A stretch of DNA of 64,000 nt, taken from the NCBI RefSeq assembly GCF_001510645.1, contig NZ_LMVB01000001.1:1-64000 (forward strand), read 5' to 3'. The notes under the pieces were generated by a model. It was not told the DNA's origin. It saw nothing but the letters and a program-made list of their open reading frames with translations, and searched no databases. Numbering within the stretch: position 1 is the stretch's first letter; each line of letters starts with the position of its first letter. Below, piece by piece: positions 34,763 through 44,701 of the stretch. A program made the translations under genes and the position numbers. The stretch is from Paenibacillus sp. FJAT-29882. GTDB lineage: Bacteria > Bacillota > Bacilli > Bacillales > DSM-1321.

Positions 34763-35413
34763 ATGGTTTCATATATGGATTACACATCTCCATCAACTCA
34801 ATACACTTTTGACGTAAATAAAAGTCCCTTGTTCAAAAAAGATAACAACAACTATATTAACGTATTAGGTGTGCAACAGTTGAATACATTGGAAAATGTG
34901 TCTCTGCTAGACATTTTCCTAAGTACTAATAATGTCGTAGAACCGCACTATCACCAAAATGCAGCTGAGTTAGTCTATTGTATTTCTGGTGCTGCTACTG
35001 TATCGATACTGAACCCATTCACAAAACAACTTCTCAATTACACTATTACACCAGGACAAGTGGCAAACGTTCCACAAGGTTGGTGGCATTATGAAGTAGC
35101 TACACTTGATGACACTCATCTTTTGGCAATTTTTGATGCACCAACCCCAGAAGTAATCTTAGGGTCTGACCTCTTAAAATTTACTCCTGCAAACGTCATG
35201 TCGCATACTTATTGCATCGATGAAAATCAATGGAAAAAAGCAGTTGCACCAGTTAAACCGACAACGTATATAGGTCCATACACGAATTGCAACAAAGTAA
35301 AGGAACATACACCTCATCAATATGTAGATCAACAATATCAACAGTCGCAATATAATATTCCGCAATACCAACAAACTCCTTACGTACCTCAGTATCAGCA
35401 ATATTGGGGCTAG
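34763..35413 (+). CDS. Single-domain cupin with Gln/Tyr-rich tail, likely spore protein
   Basis: 216 aa. A cupin core at about residues 45-125 with metal ligands in EPHYHQNAAELVYCISG (two His and Glu) and the second-motif His in VPQGWWHYE, as in one half of oxalate decarboxylase. The last 40 residues are low complexity (QYVDQQYQQSQYNIPQYQQT and similar), resembling Tyr/Gln-rich coat protein tails open to cross-linking. RBS AAAGGTGG. A possible SigK-like promoter and the nearness of cotH support a coat or spore-surface enzyme. The reaction is not known. Confidence 0.72.
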   Translation: MVSYMDYTSPSTQYTFDVNKSPLFKKDNNNYINVLGVQQLNTLENVSLLDIFLSTNNVVEPHYHQNAAELVYCISGAATVSILNPFTKQLLNYTITPGQVANVPQGWWHYEVATLDDTHLLAIFDAPTPEVILGSDLLKFTPANVMSHTYCIDENQWKKAVAPVKPTTYIGPYTNCNKVKEHTPHQYVDQQYQQSQYNIPQYQQTPYVPQYQQYWG

Positions 35414-35435
35414 CAGATAAAAAAACACAACTATT

Positions 35436-35460
35436 GGCATGGAAAATCCATGTCCTTTTT
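35436..35460 (+). terminator. Terminator of the cupin gene
   Basis: GGCATGGA/TCCATGTC stem with AAA loop, then CTTTTT. Confidence 0.75.
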
Positions 35461-35778
35461 ACTGCACAGTTTGTGTCTGAAGCGTACTGCAAATTACTAT
35501 TCATCATTTTCAACTAATATTTTGGCAGCTTCCCACTCTGCACTGCATCCTCCACAAACTGTCATTGATATATGAATCTTAATATTTAGGAATAGAGAGT
35601 TTGAAAGCTCTCTATTGAAAGCGGTTTTTGACGAAATCAGAGGACTATCAGATTGCGTGATTTGACCCTTTGATCTCGACCCCATCTATAATATTTTTGG
35701 AAGTAAAATTCAATAAATTATCTTTCTAAAAAGAGAGCCGATAGTTGTATTTTCAAAATAACTATGATAAATTAAATG
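35461..35778. other. Spacer upstream of rbsR
   Basis: About 320 bp. The minus strand holds a short Cys-containing frame (MTVCGGCSAEWEAAKILVEN, ending near 35.5 kb) that might be a fragment of a gene; no ribosome site or family supports it. Confidence 0.35.
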
Positions 35779-35792
35779 TGTAATCGGTTACA
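35779..35792. promoter_or_regulatory. LacI-type operator / cre-like site before rbsR
   Basis: TGTAATCGGTTACA, a 14-bp dyad with only the central bases off symmetry, 16 bp before the rbsR ATG. It suits autoregulation by RbsR, or CcpA binding. Confidence 0.7.
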
Positions 35793-35808
35793 TATGAGGT
35801 GAAGCTAA

Positions 35809-36798
35809 ATGGCAACAATAAAGGATGTCGCTAAACAAGCAGGAGTCTCGGTAGCGACTGTTTCAAGAGTGCTAAATAATAATGGGTATGTTCATGAAAA
35901 TACTAGAAAACTGGTAATCGAAGCCATTGGGCAGCTGAGCTATAAACCGAATGAAGTCGCTCGATCACTTTTTAAAAAGAAATCTAGATTGATTGGTTTA
36001 TTGCTCCCGGATATTCGAAATCCATTCTTTCCTGAGCTTGCACGAGGGATCGAGGATGAGATACAAGAGCAAGGCTATCAATTAATCATCGGCAATATAG
36101 ACGAGAAATATCCGAAAGAAATAGATTATATACAAACATTTAAACAAAATAATGTAACAGGTATCATTACGGCAACGAATCTTACAGGTCGTAGCCATTA
36201 TGATAATCTTTCATCACCGGTGGTTTTCCTTGACAGGACTTTTAATGACCATCCATCTGTCTTTGCAGATGGAATCGAAGGTGGACGAATAGCTGCCTCG
36301 GAGTTAGTGAAACGAGGGAGCAAACGGATTACTATTCTTAAAGGACCTGCACAATTACAAACTGCACAAGATCGATTTAACGGAGCAATAGCAGAGCTTC
36401 GTGCAGAAAACGTAGATTTTTCTGTGATAGAGACTAGTTCATTTTCTTTTTCAGACGCAGAGATGTGGGCAAAGGAATTATTTGGGAAGTATCCTGATAC
36501 AGACGGTATACTTGCGAGTAACGATGTGGTTGCAGCTGCGGTTATGCATGAAGCATTACGATTGGGAAAAGCAATCCCAGAGGACTTGCAACTGATCGGA
36601 TTTGATGACATCCCACTAAGCAGACTGCTATTTCCACCGCTATCTACGATTAGGCAGCCTGCGTATGATATGGGAAAGGAAGCGGCAAAACTGCTTATAA
36701 GATTGATCAATAAGGAAACACATTTTGAAAAAAACATCCAAATGCCTGTAATGTTTATCGAAAGGCAGACGACAAGGAAGGTTGAGAAAAATGGTTAA
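35809..36798 (+). CDS. rbsR: Ribose operon repressor (LacI family)
   Basis: 329 aa. N-terminal LacI helix-turn-helix (ATIKDVAKQAGVSVATVSRV, residues 2-21), hinge region with KPNEVARSL, then a periplasmic-binding-type sensor domain ending SRLLFPPLSTIRQPAYDMG. First gene of rbsRKDACB; its end overlaps the rbsK ATG by 8 bp. RBS GAGGTGAAG. Likely releases the operon when ribose or a phosphorylated derivative is present. Confidence 0.94.
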   Translation: MATIKDVAKQAGVSVATVSRVLNNNGYVHENTRKLVIEAIGQLSYKPNEVARSLFKKKSRLIGLLLPDIRNPFFPELARGIEDEIQEQGYQLIIGNIDEKYPKEIDYIQTFKQNNVTGIITATNLTGRSHYDNLSSPVVFLDRTFNDHPSVFADGIEGGRIAASELVKRGSKRITILKGPAQLQTAQDRFNGAIAELRAENVDFSVIETSSFSFSDAEMWAKELFGKYPDTDGILASNDVVAAAVMHEALRLGKAIPEDLQLIGFDDIPLSRLLFPPLSTIRQPAYDMGKEAAKLLIRLINKETHFEKNIQMPVMFIERQTTRKVEKNG

Positions 36799-37669
36799 AA
36801 TAACAGTAATCGGCAGTTCATCGATGGACTTGGTCGTAACAGCGCAGAAACGACCTGATAAAGGAGAAACGATTCTTGGGGAGTCTTTCAAAACAGTGCC
36901 AGGCGGAAAAGGGGCCAACCAAGCAGTAGCGGCTAGCCGCCTTGGAGCAAACGTGACAATGATTGGCCGGGTTGGCGATGATGATTTTGGGAAAGAGATT
37001 ATTAAGAATTTCTCAAAAAACAATGTGCTAACGCAATGTGTGGAACGGGTTACAGATATGGAAAGCGGAACCGCACACATAACGCTTGCTGAGGGAGACA
37101 ACAGTATTATCGTTGTCAAAGGTGCAAACGACATGGTAACGGCGGAGTATATCGAACAGAAGCTAGAGGTTATTCGAGAATCTGATATCGTTCTCATTCA
37201 ACAAGAGATTCCAGAAGAAACAGTCGAGTATGTGAGCGAAACATGTCACAGCCTGGGGATTCCACTTCTATTAAACCCTGCTCCTGCGAGACCATTAAGC
37301 CAAAAGGTCATAGAAAGAGCCACTTATATTACGCCGAATGAACTTGAAGCAGCCGTACTATTTGGGAGTGATGATATTCATGCAGCCTTAAAGCAATATC
37401 CAAATAAGGTTTTCATCACAGAAGGAAAAAATGGTGTGCGGTATCATGATGGGGAAAAGGAAGTTCTCATTCCATCTTATCAAGTGGAAGTTGTGGATAC
37501 GACTGGTGCGGGAGATACGTTTAATGCTGCCTTTGCTGTTGCATTAGCAGAAGGCAAAGGGTTTAGTGATAGTGTTCGGTTTGCGAACAGAGCAGCCTCT
37601 CTTTCGGTTACGAAGTTTGGCGCTCAAGGTGGCATGCCAACAAGAGCTGCTGTCGAAGGGAGTCTGTAA
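36791..37669 (+). CDS. rbsK: Ribokinase
   Basis: 292 aa PfkB-family kinase that makes ribose 5-phosphate. The ATG inside the rbsR end, behind AGGAAGG, is preferred over a TTG 9 bp earlier. Substrate motif [15 protein letters not shown] (about 39-53), ATP/anion-hole motif [20 protein letters not shown] with catalytic Asp, and the monovalent-cation loop at the C terminus are visible. Normal length. Confidence 0.95.
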   Translation: MVKITVIGSSSMDLVVTAQKRPDKGETILGESFKTVPGGKGANQAVAASRLGANVTMIGRVGDDDFGKEIIKNFSKNNVLTQCVERVTDMESGTAHITLAEGDNSIIVVKGANDMVTAEYIEQKLEVIRESDIVLIQQEIPEETVEYVSETCHSLGIPLLLNPAPARPLSQKVIERATYITPNELEAAVLFGSDDIHAALKQYPNKVFITEGKNGVRYHDGEKEVLIPSYQVEVVDTTGAGDTFNAAFAVALAEGKGFSDSVRFANRAASLSVTKFGAQGGMPTRAAVEGSL

Positions 37670-37670
37670 T

Positions 37671-38066
37671 TTGAAAAAGTCAGGAATTTTAAACAGCCAC
37701 ATTTCAAAGATTTTAAGTGACCTCGGTCATACGGATATGATTGTAATAGCAGACGCCGGCTTGCCGGTTCCAGATGGGGTAGTGAAGGTCGACCTAGCGT
37801 TAAAACAGGGGACCCCATCTTTTAAGGAAGTTGTTGATGTGATAAGAGAGGACATGGTCATTGAAAAAGTGATCATGGCCTCTGAAATGGTCGACGGAAA
37901 TCCAGAAACCTTTGATTATTTGAATAAAACCTTTCATGAAACGAATGTGGAACGGGTTACACATATGGAATTTAAAGTATTAACAAAACAGGCTAAAGTA
38001 ATCATTCGCACAGGAGAAGTGACGCCATTTGCGAATTGTATTTTACAATCCGGTGTATTTTTCTAA
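37671..38066 (+). CDS. rbsD: D-ribose pyranase
   Basis: 131 aa from TTG at 37671, 1 bp after rbsK; longer in-frame readings run into rbsK. Converts beta-pyranose to furanose forms of ribose for RbsK. Conserved lines: [20 protein letters not shown] (catalytic His region), [13 protein letters not shown], and [24 protein letters not shown] at the C terminus with the active-site Tyr/Asn segment changed to FANC. Normal length. Confidence 0.93.
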   Translation: MKKSGILNSHISKILSDLGHTDMIVIADAGLPVPDGVVKVDLALKQGTPSFKEVVDVIREDMVIEKVIMASEMVDGNPETFDYLNKTFHETNVERVTHMEFKVLTKQAKVIIRTGEVTPFANCILQSGVFF

Positions 38067-38081
38067 AAAGAGGTGTGGTAA

Positions 38082-39581
38082 ATGAAAATTTCAATGGAAA
38101 ACATCTATAAAGCATTTGGAACGAATCAAGTTCTTACTGGTGTTGACTTTGAACTTGTTGCTGGAGAAGTTCATGCTCTCATGGGGGAAAATGGCGCTGG
38201 AAAATCAACGTTAATGAATGTGTTGACAGGACTTCATTCACTCGATAAAGGTAGCATAATAATTGATGGAAAAGAAACGTATTTTGCTAGCCCGAAAGAA
38301 GCCGAGCGAGCTGGAATAACCTTCATTCATCAAGAGTTGAACATTTGGCCCGAAATGACTGTCCTTGATAATTTATTTATTGGCAAGGAATTAAAATCAG
38401 CTTTCGGATTACTGAAAACGAAAGAAATGAAAACGTTAGCAAAAGAACAATTCGATAAACTGGCCGTTTCGATTCCATTAGATAAAGAAGCAGGGGCATG
38501 TTCCGTTGGCGAGCAGCAAATGATTGAAATCGCAAAAGCGTTAATGACAGATGCCAAAATCATTATTATGGATGAACCGACAGCTGCTTTAACAGAAAGA
38601 GAAATCGAAAAACTGTTCCAAGTGATTGCATCATTAAAGAAAGATGGCGTATCAATCGTTTATATTTCCCACAGGATGGAAGAAATTTTCGCTATTTGCG
38701 ATCGAATTACTGTCATGCGAGACGGTAAAACAGTCGATACGAAAGCGATTCCTGAGACAAGCTTTGATGAGGTTGTAAAGAAAATGGTTGGTAGGGAGCT
38801 GACTGATCGTTTTCCGCAACGAGATTCAAAGATTGGCGAAACAGTGTTAGAGGTGAAAGGAATCTCTAAGGCAGGGGTGTTTCAGGATGTTAGCTTTTCC
38901 GTTCGATCGGGAGAAATCGTTGGTTTCTCAGGGTTAATGGGAGCAGGTCGTACAGAAATTATGCGCGCGATCTTTGGTCTCGACAAGCTGGATATCGGTG
39001 AGATCTGGTTGAATGGTGAAAGAGCGGTCATTAAGAAACCTGAACAGGCCGTACGATTAGGGATTGGTTTTATTACAGAAGATCGGAAAGACGAGGGATT
39101 AATCCTTGATTTTTCGATAAAAGAAAACATGGTATTGCCAACTCTGTACAGCTTTGCGCCCAAAGGTATTATTAATGAAAAAAGTGAATTGGATTTTGTT
39201 AATATGTTGATCAAGCGGTTAACAGTTAAGACACAGTCTGCAGAAACGAGAGTGGGCAACTTGTCTGGAGGTAATCAGCAAAAAGTCGTCATTGCTAAAT
39301 GGGTAGGAATTGGTCCGAAAGTGTTAATTTTAGATGAACCGACGAGAGGGGTCGACGTTGGTGCGAAGCGGGAAATTTATCAATTGATGAATGAACTGAC
39401 AAGCAGAGGCGTTGCGATTATTATGGTTTCCTCTGAATTGCCAGAAGTGCTTGGAATGAGCGATCGAATCCTCGTTGTTCATGAGGGTAAAATAAGTGGT
39501 GAATTAGCTAGAGCAGAAGCTACTCAAGAAAAAATTATGACATTAGCAACAGGAGGACTGGAACATGAAATCAGTGAATGA
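38082..39581 (+). CDS. rbsA: Ribose ABC transporter ATPase
   Basis: 499 aa tandem ABC protein. First NBD: Walker [10 protein letters not shown], signature [15 protein letters not shown], Walker [12 protein letters not shown]. Second NBD: degenerate Walker A ([10 protein letters not shown]), signature [14 protein letters not shown] and Walker [12 protein letters not shown], as normal in sugar CUT2 ATPases. RBS AAGAGGTG. Its end overlaps rbsC by 17 bp. Confidence 0.96.
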   Translation: MKISMENIYKAFGTNQVLTGVDFELVAGEVHALMGENGAGKSTLMNVLTGLHSLDKGSIIIDGKETYFASPKEAERAGITFIHQELNIWPEMTVLDNLFIGKELKSAFGLLKTKEMKTLAKEQFDKLAVSIPLDKEAGACSVGEQQMIEIAKALMTDAKIIIMDEPTAALTEREIEKLFQVIASLKKDGVSIVYISHRMEEIFAICDRITVMRDGKTVDTKAIPETSFDEVVKKMVGRELTDRFPQRDSKIGETVLEVKGISKAGVFQDVSFSVRSGEIVGFSGLMGAGRTEIMRAIFGLDKLDIGEIWLNGERAVIKKPEQAVRLGIGFITEDRKDEGLILDFSIKENMVLPTLYSFAPKGIINEKSELDFVNMLIKRLTVKTQSAETRVGNLSGGNQQKVVIAKWVGIGPKVLILDEPTRGVDVGAKREIYQLMNELTSRGVAIIMVSSELPEVLGMSDRILVVHEGKISGELARAEATQEKIMTLATGGLEHEISE

Positions 39582-40536
39582 AGGGACTCAACCCCTAAAA
39601 ACGAATTATCTTAGTACAATGACGCAAAAATTAGGTCCACTACTTGGATTGCTATTGTTGTTTGTCATTGTTTCGATACTAAATCCAAACTTTCTTGAAC
39701 CTTTAAACTTATTAAACCTTCTTCGTCAAGTGTCGATCAATGCCTTAATTGCGTTTGGTATGACCTTCGTTATTTTAACGGGTGGCATTGATTTATCAGT
39801 CGGCGCGATTCTTGCTCTTTCAAGTGCCTTAACGGCTGGCATGATTGTTTCTGGTATGGATCCAATGATTGCAATCATTATTGGCTGTCTACTTGGTGGA
39901 ATGATGGGTATGGTCAATGGGTTATTAATCACAAAAGGTAAAATGGCGCCATTTATTGCTACGCTTGCAACGATGACTATCTTTAGGGGATTGACGCTTG
40001 TCTACACAGGTGGAAATCCAATTACAGGACTTGGAGAGAATGTCTTATTTCAATTATTCGGTAAAGGCTATTTCTTAGGCATCCCTGTACCTGCAATTAC
40101 GATGATGGTCACCTTTGCCGTGCTGTATATAATTTTGCATAAAACGCCATTTGGCCGAAAAGCATATGCGATTGGAGGCAATGAAAAAGCTTCTTTAATT
40201 TCAGGCATTAAGGTGCCACGAGTAAAAGTCATGATTTACGGACTTTCCGGATTATTAGCAGCACTAGCCGGTGCGATTTTGACATCACGTTTGAATTCTG
40301 CCCAGCCAACTGCGGGTACTTCCTATGAACTGGATGCGATTGCAGCAGTCGTTCTTGGTGGGACGAGCTTAACGGGTGGTAAAGGAAGAATATTTGGCAC
40401 ATTGATTGGTGCTTTGATTATTGGGACATTAAATAATGGCTTGAATATGCTTGGGGTTTCATCCTTCTATCAAATGGTTGTTAAAGGGGTCGTCATTATA
40501 ATCGCAGTATTACTGGATCGTAAGAAAACAGCATAA
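39565..40536 (+). CDS. rbsC: Ribose ABC transporter permease
   Basis: 323 aa with about eight to ten membrane segments; the conserved CUT2 lines [40 protein letters not shown] and [20 protein letters not shown] are all present. Coupled to rbsA by overlap and followed by rbsB after 12 bp. Confidence 0.95.
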   Translation: MKSVNEGTQPLKTNYLSTMTQKLGPLLGLLLLFVIVSILNPNFLEPLNLLNLLRQVSINALIAFGMTFVILTGGIDLSVGAILALSSALTAGMIVSGMDPMIAIIIGCLLGGMMGMVNGLLITKGKMAPFIATLATMTIFRGLTLVYTGGNPITGLGENVLFQLFGKGYFLGIPVPAITMMVTFAVLYIILHKTPFGRKAYAIGGNEKASLISGIKVPRVKVMIYGLSGLLAALAGAILTSRLNSAQPTAGTSYELDAIAAVVLGGTSLTGGKGRIFGTLIGALIIGTLNNGLNMLGVSSFYQMVVKGVVIIIAVLLDRKKTA

Positions 40537-40548
40537 GGAGTGGTTATT

Positions 40549-41466
40549 TTGAAAAAATTATTGGTCGTATTTCTATCACTAACACTCTTGCTCTTAAGTG
40601 CGTGTTCAATGGAACCGCCTAACTGGGCAAAGCCTGCAAAAAAAGAGAAAACAACTGATATTAAAATAGGACTTTCGATATCGACTTTAAACAATCCGTT
40701 TTTCGTATCTTTAAAGGATGGTGTCGTGAAAGAAGCGAAAGCTCTAGGTATGGACGTGAAAGTGGTGGATGCACAAAATGATACTGCCAAGCAAAGCAAT
40801 GATGTTGAGGATTTAATTCAGCAAGGTGTTGATGTACTGTTGATTAATCCGACTGATTCAGCTGCCATATCATCAGCTGTTCAATCTGCAAATGCAATTG
40901 GCATTCCTGTTATCACGCTCGATCGCTCTTCAGATAAAGGCGATGTCGTAACCTTGGTTGCTTCAGATAATAGTAAGGGTGGCGAAATGGCAGCTGAATA
41001 TATGGTTGAAAAGCTTGGAAAAGATGCTGTAGTAGCGGAACTTGAAGGAGTACCTGGTGCTTCGGCAACTCGAGAAAGAGGGAAGGGATTCCATATGATT
41101 GCGGATACGAATCTTCAGGTAATCGCTAAACAATCAGCAGATTTCGACCGGACAAAAGGGTTAACAGTTATGGAAAATATCATTCAAGCAAATCCAACGA
41201 TAAAAGCTGTGTTTGCACATAATGATGAAATGGCATTAGGTGCCATTGAAGCAATCAATAGTTCAGGTAGAGATATTATGGTGATTGGCTTTGATGGAAA
41301 TGAAGATGCCCTAAATGCAATTAAAGCAGGAAAGCTTGAGGCAACAGTGGCTCAACAACCAGAATTAATTGGCAAACTTGCAGTTGATGCTGGACGTGAT
41401 GTGTTAAGTGGGAAAAAAGTTGAGAAAATTATACCTGCTCCGCTTAAGCTTGTAATAAAAGAATAA
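40549..41466 (+). CDS. rbsB: Ribose-binding lipoprotein
   Basis: 305 aa from the TTG 8 bp after AAGGAG (a GTG three codons earlier overlaps the RBS). Signal peptide LKKLLVVFLSLTLLLLSAC with lipobox LSAC, then the type I sugar-binding fold: IGLSISTLNNPFFVSLKDGV, INPTDSAAISSAVQSANAIG, FAHNDEMALGAIEAI. Last gene of the rbs operon, followed by a strong terminator. Confidence 0.95.
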   Translation: MKKLLVVFLSLTLLLLSACSMEPPNWAKPAKKEKTTDIKIGLSISTLNNPFFVSLKDGVVKEAKALGMDVKVVDAQNDTAKQSNDVEDLIQQGVDVLLINPTDSAAISSAVQSANAIGIPVITLDRSSDKGDVVTLVASDNSKGGEMAAEYMVEKLGKDAVVAELEGVPGASATRERGKGFHMIADTNLQVIAKQSADFDRTKGLTVMENIIQANPTIKAVFAHNDEMALGAIEAINSSGRDIMVIGFDGNEDALNAIKAGKLEATVAQQPELIGKLAVDAGRDVLSGKKVEKIIPAPLKLVIKE

Positions 41467-41586
41467 TATGGTTAAAAGGTTCTAATGAGTAACGATAGAT
41501 AGTAAACGCTTTATTCGATTGTAGTTCGCAAAACAATCGAAAGTGTAGAGCGGCTCAACTACTATACTGAAAATGTCCTTGACTCC

Positions 41587-41639
41587 AACTATAAAACCCA
41601 GCTAATCTTCTCATGTGAAGTAGCTGGGTTTTATAGTTG
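41587..41639. terminator. Bidirectional terminator after rbsB
   Basis: Perfect 18-bp arms (AACTATAAAACCCAGCTA and complement) around a 16-nt centre, with A/T runs at both ends. Confidence 0.88.
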
Positions 41640-41863
41640 TATGTTCAAAATATCTCCTAAAGTGACAGTTTATGAGACAAACGAAGACTTTTTAAGCATA
41701 ACAGTGTCAGAATTAGATGTTTATGATGAAATAAGAGGAAAATTTTGTGATCTTTTTGTATAGCATCTTGATTTTAAAAACGCTTGGTTTTGATTTCGGT
41801 TTTTCAAACTACCTGTAAATATTTTTAAAAACACCTATGAATCTTCTGGATTTAATTTACAAA

Positions 41864-41906
41864 CTGACTTTAGTCAGATATAATGAATTCCATATCTTCG
41901 AGATAT
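41864..41906 (+). promoter_or_regulatory. Promoter/operator of the MFS gene
   Basis: CTGACTTTAGTCAG (41864-41877), a perfect 14-bp palindrome, directly precedes TATAAT (41879-41884). A second dyad ATATCTTCGAGATAT (41892-41906) follows. These are likely sites for the TetR-type regulator encoded after the MFS gene; half of the first dyad (TTTGACTT-like) also occurs just before tetR. Confidence 0.6.
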
Positions 41907-41929
41907 AATTTATAATGTGGGGGATTCAT

Positions 41930-43135
41930 ATGCCTGTTATTACAAAACAAACTTCAAAGGTAAAACTATGGAGCCGTTCTTTTATTTTTGTTATGTTGGC
42001 CAATGCTTTATTATTTGGGGCGTTCGAGATGTTGCTTCCGACCTTGCCTTTATTTGTTTCCCGTATTGGTGGAGATGCTACACAAATTGGATTAGTGACA
42101 GGAATATTTGTGTTTTCAGCGATACTCATTCGGCCTTTTGCAGGTGTGCTCGCTACCAAAATGGATAAAAAATATTTATTAATTATCGGCATCGCAATAT
42201 GTGCTCTATCTTCTGGAGTATACTACCTTTCGTCAGGTATTGGGATGATGATTTTTGTCCGAGTGATTCATGGCTTTGGTTTTGGCTTAGCTACTACCTA
42301 TTTTACGACCATCGCAGCTGAAAATATTCCTGAGGATCGTCGAGGAGAAGGTATGGGGTATTTCGGTGTGGGAGAGACGATGGCCATGTCGATTGGACCG
42401 TTAATGGGGGTTAGTATCCTAGGTAACAATCATTTCGGAAGTTTATTTATGAGTTGTACGGCATTCATTTTACTGGCCCTATTAACAACGATTTTCATTT
42501 CTCGAAAACCTAACATGGCAAATGAATTAAGAACGGTAGAAGTTCCAACCACTACAGTCAAGTTGATCGAAAAACGTGTGCTATTTCCATCGATTCTCAT
42601 TTTTATGACAGGAATAAGCTCTGGTGGAATCATGTCATTCACTACTTTATACGCAATCGATAAAGGATTTGAAAATGTCGCATGGTTTTTCTTCATTGTA
42701 GCGATTGCAGGTCTTCTTGTAAGATTGGTTTCTGGTAAAATGTTTGACAACCTAGGACCTGCTTATGTATTAATCCCTGCTGGAGTGATTAGCATTGCTG
42801 GTTTTATTGTCCTTATCGCGGCCCAGAATGAGATTGTGTTTCTCTTGGCTGGTTTTCTATATGGCATGGGATTCGGAGCCATTTTTCCTGCTCTTCAAAC
42901 TGTATGCTTGAACCTAGTGGAAGAACATGACCATGAAAATGCGATCGGATCCTTTTTTAATTTTTATGATTTAGGAATCGGCGGAGGCTCTATTTTACTT
43001 GGTATAGTGGCAAAAACCTTTTCCTATGAGGCTGTATTCTATGTAGCGCTCATTACCTATGTCTTATATTTACTCCTATATCTTGTTCATGCTACTTTCG
43101 TTTTACAAATGAAAAAGAAGAGAGAAGTAGCCTAG
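41930..43135 (+). CDS. MFS transporter (DHA1-type exporter)
   Basis: 401 aa with 12 predicted membrane segments, ATG behind TGTGGGGG. Motif A-like loop RPFAGVLATKMDKKYLLIIG between helices 2 and 3, and GFGFGLATTYFTTIAAENIP in helix 4-5. Resembles YttB/staphyloferrin-export-like drug and metabolite exporters. The dyad operators upstream and the TetR gene downstream suggest inducible efflux. Substrate unknown. Confidence 0.85.
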   Translation: MPVITKQTSKVKLWSRSFIFVMLANALLFGAFEMLLPTLPLFVSRIGGDATQIGLVTGIFVFSAILIRPFAGVLATKMDKKYLLIIGIAICALSSGVYYLSSGIGMMIFVRVIHGFGFGLATTYFTTIAAENIPEDRRGEGMGYFGVGETMAMSIGPLMGVSILGNNHFGSLFMSCTAFILLALLTTIFISRKPNMANELRTVEVPTTTVKLIEKRVLFPSILIFMTGISSGGIMSFTTLYAIDKGFENVAWFFFIVAIAGLLVRLVSGKMFDNLGPAYVLIPAGVISIAGFIVLIAAQNEIVFLLAGFLYGMGFGAIFPALQTVCLNLVEEHDHENAIGSFFNFYDLGIGGGSILLGIVAKTFSYEAVFYVALITYVLYLLLYLVHATFVLQMKKKREVA

Positions 43136-43153
43136 AATTATGACTCTCTCCTA

Positions 43154-43308
43154 TTTTATCCCGGTTTAACAGGCTGTAAAACCCCCACCTCAATTTTTGT
43201 GAGAGAATCAAGAAATAAATAGGTGGGGGATAAACAGCCTGTAAATCCCCGATTGGTTCAACTAACCATCAGTGGGGGATGCCCCCCACTGATGGAAGTT
43301 TCACTTTA
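43154..43308 (+). repeat. R4 repeat, copy 1
   Basis: 155 bp starting TTTTATCCCGG and ending AGTTTCACTTTA. Hairpin 1: CAGGCTGT/ACAGCCTG enclosing CCCCCACCT/AGGTGGGGG. Hairpin 2: CCATCAGTGGGGG/CCCCCACTGATGG. It begins 18 bp after the MFS stop and ends just before the tetR leader. Confidence 0.85.
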
Positions 43309-43331
43309 TTTTGACTTATGGAGGTAAAAAG

Positions 43332-43892
43332 ATGAGCAAAGAACAGATAAAAAAGATAGCGATTAAACATTTTAACCAATATGGATATGAGGGAACGAAG
43401 ATGGCCAAAATTGCGGAAGAAACCGGGATTCGGAAGCAATCTCTTTCCTATCACTATTCAACCAAAAAGGAACTCTTTTTGGAAGTTTATCAAGATGTTG
43501 TACAAGAAGAACGATTGTTTGTTCAGAGCTATTTTAAAGATCATGCAGAAGAACCTCTCGAACATCAGTTGTATAACTTTTTAACGGAACATAAAAATCG
43601 TTTTTTAACGAATCCCAATGCTTCATTTATGCTTGTTTTGTCATCTTTTACGCCATTGGAGGTTTATGACTATGTCATCTCCCAATTCCGTTTATATTTG
43701 GCCATTCTTAAAGAAGAGGTTGCAGCTTGCTTTTCCAAGCATACCTGTCGTCTAAGTCCTGAAGAATGTGCGATTGCGTATGCCACGCTATTAGACGGTC
43801 TCGATGTCCAGTTATTATATGAAAACAGTCAGGCGTATGAAAAAGTACAACAGATTACTTGGAATATTTTTTGGGCTGGTGTTCAAGGGTAA
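43332..43892 (+). CDS. TetR/AcrR family regulator
   Basis: 186 aa from the ATG behind GGAGGTAAAAAG. N-terminal HTH (QIKKIAIKHFNQYGYEGTKM, then IRKQSLSYHYSTKKELFLEV) and a divergent all-helical ligand domain. It probably controls the adjacent MFS exporter. Its TAA stop is supplied by the first bases of an inverted R4 repeat. Confidence 0.88.
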   Translation: MSKEQIKKIAIKHFNQYGYEGTKMAKIAEETGIRKQSLSYHYSTKKELFLEVYQDVVQEERLFVQSYFKDHAEEPLEHQLYNFLTEHKNRFLTNPNASFMLVLSSFTPLEVYDYVISQFRLYLAILKEEVAACFSKHTCRLSPEECAIAYATLLDGLDVQLLYENSQAYEKVQQITWNIFWAGVQG

Positions 43893-43995
43893 AGGGAAAC
43901 TTCCATGAGTGGGGGGCTTCATCCCCCATCTAGCTTCTTTTGTTTCCTGGAATCTTGAGGTGGGGGTCTTACTGCCTGTTGAGAGTGGGATAAAA
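43890..43995 (-). repeat. R4 repeat, copy 2 (internally deleted)
   Basis: The minus strand starts TTTTATCCCACTCTCAACAG, continues AGTAAGACCCCCACCTCAAG, and ends GAAGTTTCCCTTTA. The 3' half of hairpin 1 and the 5' half of hairpin 2 are missing, leaving a new GGGGGATGAAGCCCCCC hairpin. With copy 1 it flanks tetR in inverted orientation. Confidence 0.75.
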
Positions 43996-44260
43996 AGTTG
44001 GACACGATCCATTCATTGATAGAAATGGTTGTGGCTTTAAAATAAAGTTCGATAATTTGTAAAAAAGTTTGATTAAAAGTCCTGTATTGATATGCAGGAT
44101 TTTACCTTGTTCAGCAATCGGGCCAGATTGTTGAATAGTGATTGCCATAAAATATTTGATAGTATTAATATTATAAGATGTAAGTTTATGCTTTTTATGT
44201 AATAATTATTTTGTAGAGATGTAAATTTACAATTTATACGTAGTGGAAGTGGGGATCATA

Positions 44261-44701
44261 ATGGCAAAGGGAACACATACAGTAGAAATTCCAATAGATG
44301 TACAAGCAGTTTGGGAATATGTCAGTGATCTTGAAAAATGGGCAACAACAGTACCAGCCTATAAAGAACATGAAATCATAAATGACAATCAATCTATTTG
44401 GACATTTGAAGGTAGTGTGAAAGGTATTAAAAAGACAATACAAGCGCAGGTAGATATTACCGAATGGCATGAACCTTCAAATATTAAGTTTGAACTAAAA
44501 GGTTTATCAGATAATTTTACAGGGAGCGGTCACTTTACTGCAGAAGATGTTAATGGTAAAACAACAATGACTTGTACCGTGGAAGTCCATGCAGGCGGAT
44601 TATCGGGTGCGGTGTTAACCCCAATTATTAAATGGGCTGTTCCAAAAGTAGCATCTCGTTTAACAGAATCTATCGCACGTAAAATTGCAGTATTCTCATA
44701 G
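44261..44701 (+). CDS. SRPBCC/CoxG family protein
   Basis: 146 aa from the ATG after GGAAGTGGGGATCATA. START-like fold: KGTHTVEIPIDVQAVWEYVS at the N terminus, then WTFEGSVKGIKKTIQAQVDI and GSGHFTAEDVNGKTTMTCTV, ending with a long amphipathic C-terminal helix. The family binds hydrophobic ligands; the CoxG branch aids carbon monoxide dehydrogenase maturation, but no cox genes are present here, so a generic lipid-binding role is more likely. Confidence 0.78.
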   Translation: MAKGTHTVEIPIDVQAVWEYVSDLEKWATTVPAYKEHEIINDNQSIWTFEGSVKGIKKTIQAQVDITEWHEPSNIKFELKGLSDNFTGSGHFTAEDVNGKTTMTCTVEVHAGGLSGAVLTPIIKWAVPKVASRLTESIARKIAVFS

